Shown: positions 33,586 through 43,056, numbered from the stretch's first letter. The stretch is 64,000 nucleotides of DNA from Marinomonas posidonica_A (GCF_043643765.1 NZ_JBHZSP010000006.1:175435-239434); one strand, 5' to 3'. Notes: generated by a model not told the origin, from the sequence alone. Translations and numbers: made by a program.

Positions 33586-34341
33586 TCAGATAAGGGGTTC
33601 AAAGTAAGGATAGGCTTCTTCAAAAAACATTTCATGTAGTGTACTAAACGCCACCGTCTGCTTGTAATCTTGTTTAAAGCATTGTTGACTGACGTTTTCC
33701 CATGCTTGTGATGCCCAGTAATACGTTAATGAGACCTGATCTTGGCTAACTTCGAGTCCACCAAATGAGTGTTTTTGCTCAGCGAGGGATTGGCTAAGAC
33801 GTGCTGCTCGACTTAGGCTGATGGCATTTTTTAGAGGTACCCCGCAATTTTCTATAAGCGCTATTGGCAGCGCAGTTTGTAAATCCTTGCCCAGCATGAA
33901 TGGGGCGTTTTTATAGTGTGTTTCAATGGGAAAAAAACCGAGATGAAAGTCCGGATCTTGGTCGTCAAAAGCCAAATGTTGACCGCTGAAACGAAGCGTT
34001 CTCTGCTCTAACGAAATGTCCATGTGATAGGTTTTAGCCATGCTGGCCGCGGGCAGTTTGAAACTGAATTCTTGTGTTGTGGCAGGCAACTTAAAGAAAC
34101 CATCTGAATCAGTCAGTGTTGAGTTAAGAGAGGTTAAGTCGGTGACCTTAATGCCAGATAAAGCCTTTCCCGTTTCCATATCAATCAGGGTGCCAGTCCA
34201 GCTCGGCGATGTGAATTCAGTTCGAAACACGGGAACGCAAGCCGATATTAAAAGTAGCAATATAGAGAGTACGAAGGCGATCAGGCCAGTGTGGAGAGAT
34301 CGCAAACAGAGGCGTGAGAATGAATGGTTTGATTTTGTCAT
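33586..34341 (-). CDS. lipoprotein with a carboxypeptidase-regulatory-like (CarboxypepD_reg) fold
   Basis: The 251-residue protein has a basic N-terminus, a hydrophobic stretch and a lipobox (LLISAC). Then comes a beta-sandwich signature, SWTGTLIDMETGKALSGIKVTDL followed by STLTDSDGFFKLPA, typical of extracellular CarboxypepD_reg-like domains (about 48-125). The rest (about 130-251), with KNAISLSRAARLSQSLAEQ and DYKQTVAF, is unfamiliar. Its ATG overlaps the upstream gene's TAA (TAATG), so translation is coupled. The function is unknown; the location is a membrane surface. Confidence 0.75.
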   Translation of the reverse strand: MTKSNHSFSRLCLRSLHTGLIAFVLSILLLLISACVPVFRTEFTSPSWTGTLIDMETGKALSGIKVTDLTSLNSTLTDSDGFFKLPATTQEFSFKLPAASMAKTYHMDISLEQRTLRFSGQHLAFDDQDPDFHLGFFPIETHYKNAPFMLGKDLQTALPIALIENCGVPLKNAISLSRAARLSQSLAEQKHSFGGLEVSQDQVSLTYYWASQAWENVSQQCFKQDYKQTVAFSTLHEMFFEEAYPYFEPLI

Positions 34342-34844
34342 TATGCACAGCCTTCGATGTATAACACGCTTGGCACAAGTCCAGCCTTGATGACATCTAT
34401 TTTATTGTTAATGTAATCCACGACTATGGCCTTGGTTTTGTTTTGATTATACCAGCGTAAATATACACCATTTTCATATTCATGAGGTTCTACTTCAATG
34501 GTGGGGTATTTCCTAGAAAAGTCAGTCAAGCTAAGTGAGTGTGTCGCCAATTCATAGAAAGGATTTTCTTTATCAATGACATTGAGTTGGTTGGTATCAA
34601 TGCGTTCAATAACATGATTAATGATCATGACGGACACATTCGGGTAGGCGTCGAAACGAATATATTGGCAATCATCAACAAGCGTTGATTGGACGGTAAA
34701 CGCTAATTTGGTGTCCGTGAGTTGTTCGCCAAATATAATTGGGCCGAAATGATCATGCTGTACTTTAGGCGAATCTTCGTATTTAGCCTGATGATTCGCC
34801 GCGGCTAGGTTGCTAATACCAAAACAGGTTAGCGTCACAATCAT
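34341..34844 (-). CDS. exported protein of unknown function
   Basis: The open frame runs to 35060, but I favour the start at 34844 (167 aa). From there MIVTLTCFGISNLAAANHQ forms a plausible signal peptide, while the 72 residues upstream do not look like a leader and would overlap the divergent ferredoxin-domain gene. No good ribosome site precedes 34844, so the start is uncertain. The mature protein has FGPIIFGEQL and ends in a cysteine-containing IEGCA; no family is recognised. It is the first gene of the three-gene exported set and overlaps the next gene by one base. Confidence 0.6.
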   Translation of the reverse strand: MIVTLTCFGISNLAAANHQAKYEDSPKVQHDHFGPIIFGEQLTDTKLAFTVQSTLVDDCQYIRFDAYPNVSVMIINHVIERIDTNQLNVIDKENPFYELATHSLSLTDFSRKYPTIEVEPHEYENGVYLRWYNQNKTKAIVVDYINNKIDVIKAGLVPSVLYIEGCA

Positions 34845-35058
34845 ACTGTAGATGGCTTTACTATACTGGATAACAACCTCCGACGGTTTGTTTGTAAGCG
34901 TGATGGATGGGATTTGATCACTCTTACAGATTAGTGATTTAGGCGTATAAAGCAAGTGACAGTAAAATGAAATTGGCTTGATATCCTGAGAATAGGATCC
35001 AAGCTTCCCCTGATAAACTGTGTCATAATCATAGCTTTCAATTCGGTTAGGTTTGATC

Positions 35059-35889
35059 ATGGGGTCGCAAGGACTGACGATAAGTCTGAATGGTAAAAAG
35101 GTTGGTGTAACCGCGGGTGAGAATTTACTGACGGCGTTGCTTACTAACCAATTTGACGTTCATTATGGCTGCCGTGCTGGGGCTTGTGGCGCATGTCGTT
35201 TGTACGATCAAAATAATGGTGAGTCGATCTTGGCTTGCCAAACTCAGCTTGTTTCTTCCTTATCATTGACCACGCAACCTGTGTCAACACGTATTCCTTT
35301 CTCCTTAATTTCCAAAAAGCAGCTAGATGAAGTCAGCATTGAATTGACCTTGATGGGGCCAAGCGATGAGTCTTTTGGGGATCGTTTGCGCTTGTCATTT
35401 GATCAAGAAGGCTTGGCGGAAGAATTCATGGCTTTAAATGCGGCAGGGCAAGCCTTGACGCTGGTGTTAGCAAAGTCGCAGATATCGGCTAGAGACTGGC
35501 ATAAAGCGATGAGTCTTGCACCAGCGGATCGTGTTTTTTTGCAGCTTCAACAGGGGGTTAGGAAAGGCCGTTTGTTGTATGAATTAGGGGTTGATCAAGG
35601 GCCTTGGTTGGTGGTTTTGGCCGCCGAAAATATCGCTTATGAAATCCATTGGCGAGAGGTGCTTGCGAATGAAAACTGCGATCTATTAGCCTGTTGTACG
35701 TTATCCGATGAGTCTGAAAACCTAGCGGAGCAGGCTGTTTTAAACGAGGTTTTTTCGCAAGTTTTGAGTAAAACTAACTCGACTGATTTAAACATTCTGT
35801 ATCATGGTCAAAAACGTTCCCTGCAACAGTGGGAAGACTATTTAAGACCATTACGTATTCGAACTCATCAGCTGCATTTCGTACGCTGA
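35059..35889 (+). CDS. ferredoxin-domain protein with a diverged reductase-like C-terminus
   Basis: The 276-residue protein starts from ATG 35059, with an AGG site seven bases upstream. Residues 1-80 form a plant-type [2Fe-2S] ferredoxin with ligands C38, C43, C46 and C60. Residues about 90-276 have the size and position of a ferredoxin-reductase module, but the usual flavin RxxS/T and NAD(P) GGxG motifs are not visible, so it may not bind nucleotide. It may be an electron carrier for an unidentified oxygenase. It lies 21 bases before sbcD on the same strand. Confidence 0.7.
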   Translation: MGSQGLTISLNGKKVGVTAGENLLTALLTNQFDVHYGCRAGACGACRLYDQNNGESILACQTQLVSSLSLTTQPVSTRIPFSLISKKQLDEVSIELTLMGPSDESFGDRLRLSFDQEGLAEEFMALNAAGQALTLVLAKSQISARDWHKAMSLAPADRVFLQLQQGVRKGRLLYELGVDQGPWLVVLAAENIAYEIHWREVLANENCDLLACCTLSDESENLAEQAVLNEVFSQVLSKTNSTDLNILYHGQKRSLQQWEDYLRPLRIRTHQLHFVR

Positions 35890-35910
35890 ATAATCATATT
35901 AGGTTACCAA

Positions 35911-37218
35911 ATGAAGATTTTACACACCTCAGATTGGCATTTGGGGCAGCATTTCATGGGTAAATCCCGTCGTGAAGAGCATAAGGCATTTATTGAGTGG
36001 CTATTGACTGTGGTAGAGCGAGAGTCAATTGAGGCCGTAATTATTGCGGGTGATGTATTTGATACAGGCTCACCACCAAGTTACGCTCGCGAAATGTACC
36101 ATCAATTGGTCTTGGAAATGCGCGCCAGAACATGTCAGCTGGTGGTCATAGCGGGCAATCATGATTCAGTGAGTATGCTCAACGAGTCGAAGAGTTTATT
36201 GGCCTATCTGGACGTTCAAGTCATTTCTCAAGCGGATTTAACTGACTTGGATTCACACGTCGTAACTCTAAAAGATCGTCGAGGCAATGAAGCGGCTTGG
36301 CTTTGTGCTGTGCCATATTTGCGTCCAAAAGACATTATGCAAAGCCAATCAGGGCAATCAGAGCAAGACAAGAAAGAAGGCTTGCTGAAGCAAATTAAAG
36401 ATTTTTATCTTCGCCTTTATCAACTAGCAGCACTGCGTAATGCCGATAGGAAAAAGCCATTGCCTATTATTGGAACGGGTCATCTTACTGCATTTGGTAG
36501 TCAGTTAAGCGAATCGGTGCGTGACTTGTATGTGGGCACTTTGGATACCTTACCCACCTCGGTTTTCCCACCTTTTGATTATCTTGCGTTAGGCCATATT
36601 CATCGCCCACAAGCGATCGGTAATAATGGTTGTTTTCGTTATTCCGGCTCGCCCATCGCACTGAGTTTTGATGAACTAGGGCGTGACAAGTCGGTGGTTA
36701 TCCTTGATACGGAGTTACTGTCTACAGCCATGCTGTCTAAAGACTGCAATGTCATGACGGATCTGTTTGCCGAGCAAGAAGAGCCTGTGGTGTTAAAACC
36801 GATTCCGTGTTTTCAACCCATGGTCAGCTTACAAGGGGATCTACAAAGTCTGTTGTCTCAGATCGAAGGTCTGTCTTGTGAAGAAGGCAAAACCATTTGG
36901 CTGGAAGTATCTGTCTTAGCGGACGAATATTTGAGTGACTTGCATAAGCAATTATTACAAGTGGTGGAAGGAAAGCCCATTGAACTGTTAAGGGTAATGC
37001 GTAGGAGAGCACAAGGCGAAACGTCAATGGCATTTACTGAGCGACAAACCTTATCTGAGTTATCGGTTGAAGAGGTTTTTGATCGCAGTGTTACTGCCAG
37101 CTTAGATTTAAAAGACGAGGAAAAAACTGCCTTGTCGCAACTCTTTCAACAATGCTTAGAAGACGTGAATGAGCAGATGGAAGGTCATGGCAAGGTGCAA
37201 GTGGAGACGGTCGAATGA
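35911..37218 (+). CDS. sbcD: exonuclease subunit SbcD
   Basis: A 435-residue Mre11-family nuclease with the calcineurin-like metal motifs HTSDWHLGQ (near residue 5), AGDVFDTGSPP, AGNHDS, GTGHL and GHIHRPQ. With SbcC it forms the Mn-dependent complex that opens hairpins and trims DNA ends. Its final ATGA overlaps sbcC by four bases. The C-terminal capping region is present. Confidence 0.95.
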   Translation: MKILHTSDWHLGQHFMGKSRREEHKAFIEWLLTVVERESIEAVIIAGDVFDTGSPPSYAREMYHQLVLEMRARTCQLVVIAGNHDSVSMLNESKSLLAYLDVQVISQADLTDLDSHVVTLKDRRGNEAAWLCAVPYLRPKDIMQSQSGQSEQDKKEGLLKQIKDFYLRLYQLAALRNADRKKPLPIIGTGHLTAFGSQLSESVRDLYVGTLDTLPTSVFPPFDYLALGHIHRPQAIGNNGCFRYSGSPIALSFDELGRDKSVVILDTELLSTAMLSKDCNVMTDLFAEQEEPVVLKPIPCFQPMVSLQGDLQSLLSQIEGLSCEEGKTIWLEVSVLADEYLSDLHKQLLQVVEGKPIELLRVMRRRAQGETSMAFTERQTLSELSVEEVFDRSVTASLDLKDEEKTALSQLFQQCLEDVNEQMEGHGKVQVETVE

Positions 37219-40200
37219 AAATTTGTAAGCTACGACTTAAGAACCTCAATTCCCTAAAAGGGGAATGGCAAATCGATTTTACCAAAAGCCCATTTGATGA
37301 CGCGGGTGTGTTTGCCATTGTTGGACCCACTGGTGCAGGCAAATCCACCTTATTGGATGCCATTTGTTTGGCCTTGTACCATGAAACGCCTAGATTAAAA
37401 GTCTCGCCCAGTCAAAATGATGTTATGACTCGACATACTGCGGAATGTTTGGCAGAAGTGGAATTTGAAGTAAAAGGTAAGGGCTATCGAGCTTTTTGGT
37501 CGCAGAGACGAGCGCGCAATGTCAGTGATGGCAAGCTGCAACCCATGAGCTGTGAATTGAGTGAGATCGATGGCAGCATCATTACCACCAAGATAAACGA
37601 TAAAATCGACAAGGTTGCCGAGCTAACTGGGTTGGATTTCGCACGTTTTACTAAATCCATGTTGTTGGCTCAGGGAGGCTTTTCGGCTTTCTTGAATGCA
37701 AAAGCCAATGAGCGTGCCGAATTGTTGGAAGAGCTTACTGGCACGGAAATTTATGGGCAAGTATCGAAATGGGTGTTTGATAAGCACAAGCAAGAAAAAC
37801 AAGCTATTGCGGCTTTAGAACTGGCCAGTCAACAAACCCCTTTAATGTCAGCCGATGATCTGCAAGCTTTAAAGCAAAAAGAGACACGGTTTGCCGAACA
37901 AGACACAACTTATGCCAAGCAAGTGGCGCTTCATCAAATGGCTTTTGAGTGGCAACGAAAGCAAGCAGAGCTCAAACAACAAGAGCGCAATGCTGTTCGG
38001 TCATTAGCCGACACTGAAGCCTCAGTGCAGGCCTTTGCCGATCAGAAAAAAGCATTGGAACAGGCTCAGAAAGCACAAAGCCTTGAGGCAGATTTTGCCA
38101 AGCTGGTGGATGTTCGTGATGCTTTGTCTCAGCTCAAAGAAGAGCAAGTTTCTCTGGAAAAGAGCAAACAAGAAACGTTTGAAACACAACAAGAGATCAC
38201 CAAAAATCTTGAGGTCAGTACAGAGAATTTGGCGGCGATCAAGAAGGAAGCTGAGCAATTACAGCAACAGATCCAGCATAGAATTCAGCCTTTGGTCTTG
38301 CAAGAGCAAACGTTATCTAGCCAGTTAGAAGAGCAAAAGGATTTTGTTGAGCAAGCTCATCAAAAACATCAATTACTGTTAGATGAAAAAACCCAAAGAG
38401 AAAATGTCTTCGCTCAAATCAAGGTTTCTATTGAGCATAACCAGCAACAGCTTGACCAATACCAAGGTATGGAAAAGATTGAAGCAGAGTTGGCCAATTG
38501 GCAACATCAGTTAGAGAGTCTGTCTGCAAACCATCAGACATTAGCGCAATCGTCATCCTTGGTGCAGGAAAAACAGCAAGCCTATAAAGATGCACTGGGT
38601 CAGCAACAACGGCATGTGATGATTGGTGAGACCTCAAGCCATGCCTGGCAAGTCAATCAACAACAGCATGCAGAAGCTTTGCAAGCCTTTCATGAGCTTA
38701 CTGGCGGACAAGATTGGCAGACTTGGTCGGATCAGGCTTTGCAGGTAGAAAGGCAAGCGCAAATTAGTCGGCAGATAGAGCAATTATTGCAGGACTATCA
38801 GTCCTACGAGCTTGAGCAAAATCAGCTTGAAGAGAAGATCCGTCAATTAAACCATCAAATAGCAAGCATAGAACAACAATTGGTGGAGGCGCGACAGTCT
38901 TATAAAGAAAAAGCAGCGCATCAGAAAACTCTTGAGCAACTGGTGGAAGCGGAACGTCATATTACCGCGTTAACCACGCTTCGTGAGCAGCTTCAGGAAG
39001 AGCAAGCTTGTCCATTGTGTGGCTCTCAACAACACGATTTGCATCAAGCCTTGTACCAGCAAGATTCCGGTCATCCGCAGCAGTTGATGGCTTTGAATCA
39101 GTCTTTAGAAGACGTGAAGCAACAAGGTCAAACGTTAGCGGCAGATGAGAAACTGTTAGCAAAAGAGGTAGTCTTACTCGGTCAGCAGTTATTGGGTTTG
39201 CAAGAACAACAAGAGCAAAGAAAACAACAAATTTTGCCTTTGTTGTCTAGCTTAGGTTTGTCACCTCATTATCTAGAAAAGAGCCAAAATGATCGAATTG
39301 ATGTTGTGGACAATCAGCAACAGATCTTACCCTTTATGCAAGCTTGGCAAACTGTTCAGCAAACACAATCTAGTGTTCAACAAAAGTACAATGTTGTTAT
39401 GCAGCTCGAAAAAGAGCGACAAGCTTTGCAAGAGCAGCGTCAAAACTATGATGCTCGATTAGCCGAATTGGACGCACATCTGCAGTTAGCCAAACAAGCG
39501 TTAGAAACAGAGCAAAGCCGACAGAAAGAGGTGATGAAGAACATCGCTCAAGCAGAGCAAGCGCTTCAGCAAGCCATGCAACAGGCTGGTGTGTTGCCGT
39601 CTTTGTTTGATCAACCTATGACTCAAGCGATCGCACGTTTACAGCAAGATGTTATGGCGTGGAAAGAGGTTATAACGTCACAGGATAAGCTCTTGCAAAC
39701 GCGAGAGCAGGCTCAGTTTGAGCAGGGTAAACTAAAATCTGCCCTAGAAGAAAGTCAGAGTAATGTGAAAAAAGCTGAAGACAAGCTGAGTCAACTAAAT
39801 CAGCAGAGTACGACGCTTCATGCTGCTTTATCAGATTTGCTTGGGGGAGAGTCGATTGACTCCCTACAGCTGGCTATGAACGAGAAGTTGGCAAACGCTG
39901 AGCAGGAGCAACAAACGCAGCAAACTCAGTGGCAGAACTTGCAGGATGCCTTATTGGCTCTGACGACTCAGCTTAAATCCATGCAAGCTAACATTGAAAA
40001 ACAGGTGAAAAAAGAGCAAGTTTTGCAACCTAAATGGTTAGCAAGCTTGGAAGAGGTAGGCTTTAGCGACGAGCAAAGCTGGCAAGCTGCGCGTATTTCA
40101 GAGCAACAACGGCAAGAATGGCAAGCAACGGATAAAACCTTACAGACTCGCTTTGCTGAGCATCAAACTTTGTTCACTCAAGCGCAGCAGAACTTGCAGC

Positions 40201-40931
40201 GGCACCAAGAGACGCAAGAAAAAATTGCCGATCCGTCTTTGTTATTGATTAATTTGGACGAATTAAAAATAAAACGTGATGAACTGCAAGCTCAACAACA
40301 AGCCTTGCATCGCGAATGGGGCGTGGTCACTGAACAGTTGAAGCAAGAAGCGCAGCGCAGCAAGCAAGTGGCGAGTTTGCTTGAGGCGCTGGAGAATAAA
40401 CGAATCGATTTTGTTCATTTAGAGCGTCTCAATTATGTTATTGGTTCGGCGGATGGCGCTAAGTTCAGGCGGTTTGCGCAAAGCTTAACGCTGGATCATT
40501 TGGTGTATTTGGCAAACCAACATTTGCAGGTATTGCATCGTCGTTATCAACTAAAACGTCGTGAGGAAGATTCTCTTTCCCTTGAGGTTGTTGATACTTG
40601 GCAGGCCGACGCCAGTCGAGACACCAAAACCTTGTCTGGTGGCGAGTCTTTCTTGGTGAGTTTGGCTTTGGCTTTGGCTCTTTCTGATTTGGTGTCTCAT
40701 AAAACCAGCATTGATTCTTTGTTTCTTGATGAAGGGTTTGGCACGCTGGACAGTGAAACGCTGGAATCAGCCTTGGACGCATTAGACAATTTGCATTCTT
40801 CAGGTAAGACCATTGGCATCATCAGTCATATTAGTGCGTTGAAAGAGCGAATTCCGGTGCAAATTAAGTTAACGAAGCAAAGTGGTTTGGGGGTGAGTCG
40901 ATTGGCGCCTGAATTTGCCGTTACAGAATGA
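37215..40931 (+). CDS. sbcC: exonuclease subunit SbcC (SMC-like ATPase)
   Basis: A 1238-residue Rad50-family ATPase. Walker A is GPTGAGKST (37-45), two long glutamine-rich coiled coils span about 180-1060, and the zinc hook CPLC falls at 599-602. The signature LSGGES is near 1140, and Walker B LFLDEGFGTLD follows. It tethers and unwinds ends for SbcD. The very high Gln content in the coils (many LQQ/EQQ steps) is normal for marine gammaproteobacterial SbcC, not a sequencing artefact. The gap after it (40932-41213) carries a palindrome and the min promoter region. Confidence 0.95.
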   Translation: MKICKLRLKNLNSLKGEWQIDFTKSPFDDAGVFAIVGPTGAGKSTLLDAICLALYHETPRLKVSPSQNDVMTRHTAECLAEVEFEVKGKGYRAFWSQRRARNVSDGKLQPMSCELSEIDGSIITTKINDKIDKVAELTGLDFARFTKSMLLAQGGFSAFLNAKANERAELLEELTGTEIYGQVSKWVFDKHKQEKQAIAALELASQQTPLMSADDLQALKQKETRFAEQDTTYAKQVALHQMAFEWQRKQAELKQQERNAVRSLADTEASVQAFADQKKALEQAQKAQSLEADFAKLVDVRDALSQLKEEQVSLEKSKQETFETQQEITKNLEVSTENLAAIKKEAEQLQQQIQHRIQPLVLQEQTLSSQLEEQKDFVEQAHQKHQLLLDEKTQRENVFAQIKVSIEHNQQQLDQYQGMEKIEAELANWQHQLESLSANHQTLAQSSSLVQEKQQAYKDALGQQQRHVMIGETSSHAWQVNQQQHAEALQAFHELTGGQDWQTWSDQALQVERQAQISRQIEQLLQDYQSYELEQNQLEEKIRQLNHQIASIEQQLVEARQSYKEKAAHQKTLEQLVEAERHITALTTLREQLQEEQACPLCGSQQHDLHQALYQQDSGHPQQLMALNQSLEDVKQQGQTLAADEKLLAKEVVLLGQQLLGLQEQQEQRKQQILPLLSSLGLSPHYLEKSQNDRIDVVDNQQQILPFMQAWQTVQQTQSSVQQKYNVVMQLEKERQALQEQRQNYDARLAELDAHLQLAKQALETEQSRQKEVMKNIAQAEQALQQAMQQAGVLPSLFDQPMTQAIARLQQDVMAWKEVITSQDKLLQTREQAQFEQGKLKSALEESQSNVKKAEDKLSQLNQQSTTLHAALSDLLGGESIDSLQLAMNEKLANAEQEQQTQQTQWQNLQDALLALTTQLKSMQANIEKQVKKEQVLQPKWLASLEEVGFSDEQSWQAARISEQQRQEWQATDKTLQTRFAEHQTLFTQAQQNLQRHQETQEKIADPSLLLINLDELKIKRDELQAQQQALHREWGVVTEQLKQEAQRSKQVASLLEALENKRIDFVHLERLNYVIGSADGAKFRRFAQSLTLDHLVYLANQHLQVLHRRYQLKRREEDSLSLEVVDTWQADASRDTKTLSGGESFLVSLALALALSDLVSHKTSIDSLFLDEGFGTLDSETLESALDALDNLHSSGKTIGIISHISALKERIPVQIKLTKQSGLGVSRLAPEFAVTE

Positions 40932-41023
40932 TTATCTATGGTGCAAAAGTTTTCCCCAGTTTAATGGGAACAAGTATGTAAGTAACTTGTAAAACCTTAA
41001 TGGAATCATAAAGTTAAAAGATC

Positions 41024-41037
41024 GCTCAATATTGAGC
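41024..41037. repeat. 14-bp perfect palindrome upstream of minC
   Basis: GCTCAATATTGAGC lies 177 bases before minC in the 282-bp sbcC-minC gap. There is no T-run, so it is not a terminator; an operator is possible. The remaining gap is AT-rich with no other clear structure. Confidence 0.5.
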
Positions 41038-41110
41038 ACTTAAGCTACATGAGGCACTATAAGAGAGCAAATAATTGTGTTTCTTTATTGTAAAAATACG
41101 GTTTATTAGC

Positions 41111-41139
41111 GTTTCTTTCGTTGGCGGCCTTGGTAGAAT
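41111..41139 (+). promoter_or_regulatory. possible extended -10 promoter for minCDE
   Basis: TGGTAGAAT at 41131-41139 has the TGn extended -10 form with TAGAAT. The -35 region (GTTTCT/TTTCTT around 41111-41117) is poor. It lies 75 bases before minC. Confidence 0.35.
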
Positions 41140-41213
41140 GCTGCGGTATTAAGGCTGTGAGCTATTTCTTGCGTATGTGGCCCTGTTTAGACTGTTTAAT
41201 AAGGATAATGTAG

Positions 41214-41939
41214 ATGACTGATTCTGGCTTCCAATTAAAAGGAAGTGTGGTTACTACTATTTTGTTGGAGATTCGCTCGTTTTCATTAGAGGGGATTGTT
41301 ACTCAATTAGAGCAAAAAATTGCACAAGTGCCGAATTTCTTTAATCAAGCACCGATTATCATAGATCTGTCGAAGATGAAGCGTGGCATTCGTATCGAAG
41401 AGTTTGAGGCATTAATACGAGCTATTTCGACGCTTGGACTAAGTGTCATAGGTTGGCGATGTGATCCCGAAGCGCTGCCAGTATGGCATGCGCAGGTATC
41501 GATTGCTTTGTTACCTGCCAGTAAAGCCCGTGCGATCAATATGGCGCCAGTGTCGTCAGCCGAGGTCAGTCCAGATGTTGTGGTCAAAACGGTTGTTGAA
41601 GAAAAGCGGGTTCCGCAAGCCACAAAAATCATTACTAAGCCGATTCGTTCAGGTCAGCAAGTGTATGCGGAAGGGGATTTAATTGTATTAACCCAAGTCA
41701 GTGCCGGTGCTGAAGTGTTGGCTGATGGTAATATTCATGTTTATGGTGCGTTGCGTGGGCGTGCTTTGGCAGGCGTGAAAGGGGATACAGAAGCACGTAT
41801 TTTTTGCAAAAGCATAGAGGCTGAGCTGGTCTCGATTGCGGGTAATTTTATGTTGAGTGATGCATTGCAGAAGATAGTATGGAAAGACAGCGCTCAAGTA
41901 TATTTAACGGACGAACAATTAGAAGTGGTTCCGTTGTAG
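41214..41939 (+). CDS. minC: septum site-determining protein MinC
   Basis: The 241-residue inhibitor of FtsZ polymerisation has an N-terminal domain (about 1-110) for FtsZ contact and a C-terminal right-handed beta-helix (about 140-241). The beta-helix contains RSGQQVYAEGDLIVL, GAEVLADGNIHVYGALRGRALAG and the MinD-contact region. It acts with MinD on the membrane to block polar division. It is the first gene of minCDE, 51 bases before the minD TTG start. Confidence 0.94.
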   Translation: MTDSGFQLKGSVVTTILLEIRSFSLEGIVTQLEQKIAQVPNFFNQAPIIIDLSKMKRGIRIEEFEALIRAISTLGLSVIGWRCDPEALPVWHAQVSIALLPASKARAINMAPVSSAEVSPDVVVKTVVEEKRVPQATKIITKPIRSGQQVYAEGDLIVLTQVSAGAEVLADGNIHVYGALRGRALAGVKGDTEARIFCKSIEAELVSIAGNFMLSDALQKIVWKDSAQVYLTDEQLEVVPL

Positions 41940-41990
41940 ATTGATAGATTAATTAAAATGGTTCATTTCGAGTCATTGGAGGATAAAACA

Positions 41991-42800
41991 TTGGCAAAGA
42001 TTATTGTCGTTACCTCGGGTAAGGGTGGTGTTGGGAAAACAACGTCTAGTGCTGCAATTGGTACTGGCATTGCACTGAAAGGGCACAAAACCGTCATCAT
42101 CGACTTTGATGTGGGGTTGCGTAATCTTGATTTGATTATGGGGTGTGAGCGTCGAGTGGTGTATGACTTTGTTAATGTCATCAACAAAGAAGCAACCCTA
42201 TCACAGGCATTGATTAAAGATAAACGTACCAAAGACTTGTTTATTCTTCCAGCATCTCAAACCAGAGATAAAGATGCATTGACAATCGAAGGGGTTCAAG
42301 AGGTTCTGGAAGCGCTTTCCAAAGAGTTTGACTACATTATTTGTGATTCACCAGCCGGTATTGAGAAAGGGGCTCAGATGGCCTTGTATTTTGCTGATGC
42401 GGCCATTGTTGTGACAAACCCCGAAGTGTCTTCGGTGCGAGACTCGGATCGTATTTTGGGCATTTTACAAAGTAAGTCAAAACGTGCTGAAGAGGGTAAA
42501 GAGCCAATCGAAGAGCATCTGCTTTTAACTCGTTACCATCCAGAACGTGTTGCGCTGGGTGAAATGTTGAGTGTGTCTGATGTGGAAGACATTTTGGCGA
42601 TTCCTCTATTGGGTGTGATTCCGGAGTCTGAGGCCGTCTTAAAAGCATCAAATCAAGGTACGCCAGTGATTTTAGAGACTGAGTCCGAAGCGGGCTTAGC
42701 CTATACTGATGCGGTTGATCGCTTAATGGGTGAAGAAAAACCATTTCGCTTTTTAGAAGTTCAAAAGAAAGGCTTTATCAAGCGCCTGTTAGGAGGTTAG
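41991..42800 (+). CDS. minD: septum site-determining ATPase MinD
   Basis: A 269-residue ParA/MinD ATPase. The start is TTG 41991: a perfect GGAGG at 41978-41982 lies eight bases upstream, and the product then begins MAKIIVVTSGKGGVGKTT like all MinD proteins. The frame open from ATG 41958 adds 11 residues without support. The deviant Walker A has K11 and K16, with GLRNLDLIMGCERRVVYDFVNV following. The C-terminal amphipathic membrane-targeting helix (KKGFIKRLLGG) is present. It oscillates with MinE and recruits MinC. Confidence 0.96.
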   Translation: MAKIIVVTSGKGGVGKTTSSAAIGTGIALKGHKTVIIDFDVGLRNLDLIMGCERRVVYDFVNVINKEATLSQALIKDKRTKDLFILPASQTRDKDALTIEGVQEVLEALSKEFDYIICDSPAGIEKGAQMALYFADAAIVVTNPEVSSVRDSDRILGILQSKSKRAEEGKEPIEEHLLLTRYHPERVALGEMLSVSDVEDILAIPLLGVIPESEAVLKASNQGTPVILETESEAGLAYTDAVDRLMGEEKPFRFLEVQKKGFIKRLLGG

Positions 42801-42801
42801 T

Positions 42802-43056
42802 GTGGGGATTTTTGATTATTTTAAGAGCAAAGCTGAACCAAGTTCGGCTTCTGTAGCAAAAGATCGGCTGCAAATAATCGTAGCGCATGAACGCACTAAG
42901 CGACAGCAGCCAGATTATTTGCCACAAATGCAGCAAGAAATTATTGATGTCATTCGAAAGTATGTGCAAATTGGCAGTGAAGATGTCCAGATTCAATTAG
43001 ACAATACAGATGAATGTTCTGTTTTAGAATTAAATGTGACCCTTCCCGACCAATAA
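42802..43056 (+). CDS. minE: cell division topological specificity factor MinE
   Basis: The 84-residue partner stimulates MinD ATPase and drives its oscillation. It starts with GTG one base after minD, translated behind the GGAGG formed by minD's last codons. The N-terminal membrane/MinD-binding segment (FDYFKSKAEPSSASVAKDRLQIIVAHER) and the C-terminal dimer domain with VIRKYVQI are normal. Confidence 0.95.
   Translation: MGIFDYFKSKAEPSSASVAKDRLQIIVAHERTKRQQPDYLPQMQQEIIDVIRKYVQIGSEDVQIQLDNTDECSVLELNVTLPDQ

Noticed and set aside
38000..40200. Possible tandem repeat DNA in the Gln-rich part of sbcC.
   Set aside because: Repeats of LQQ/EQQ codons reflect the coiled coil; no exact unit repeats at the DNA level.
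41958..41990. ATG at 41958 as the minD start.
   Set aside because: A GGAGG eight bases before TTG 41991 and the conserved MinD N-terminus fix the start at 41991.
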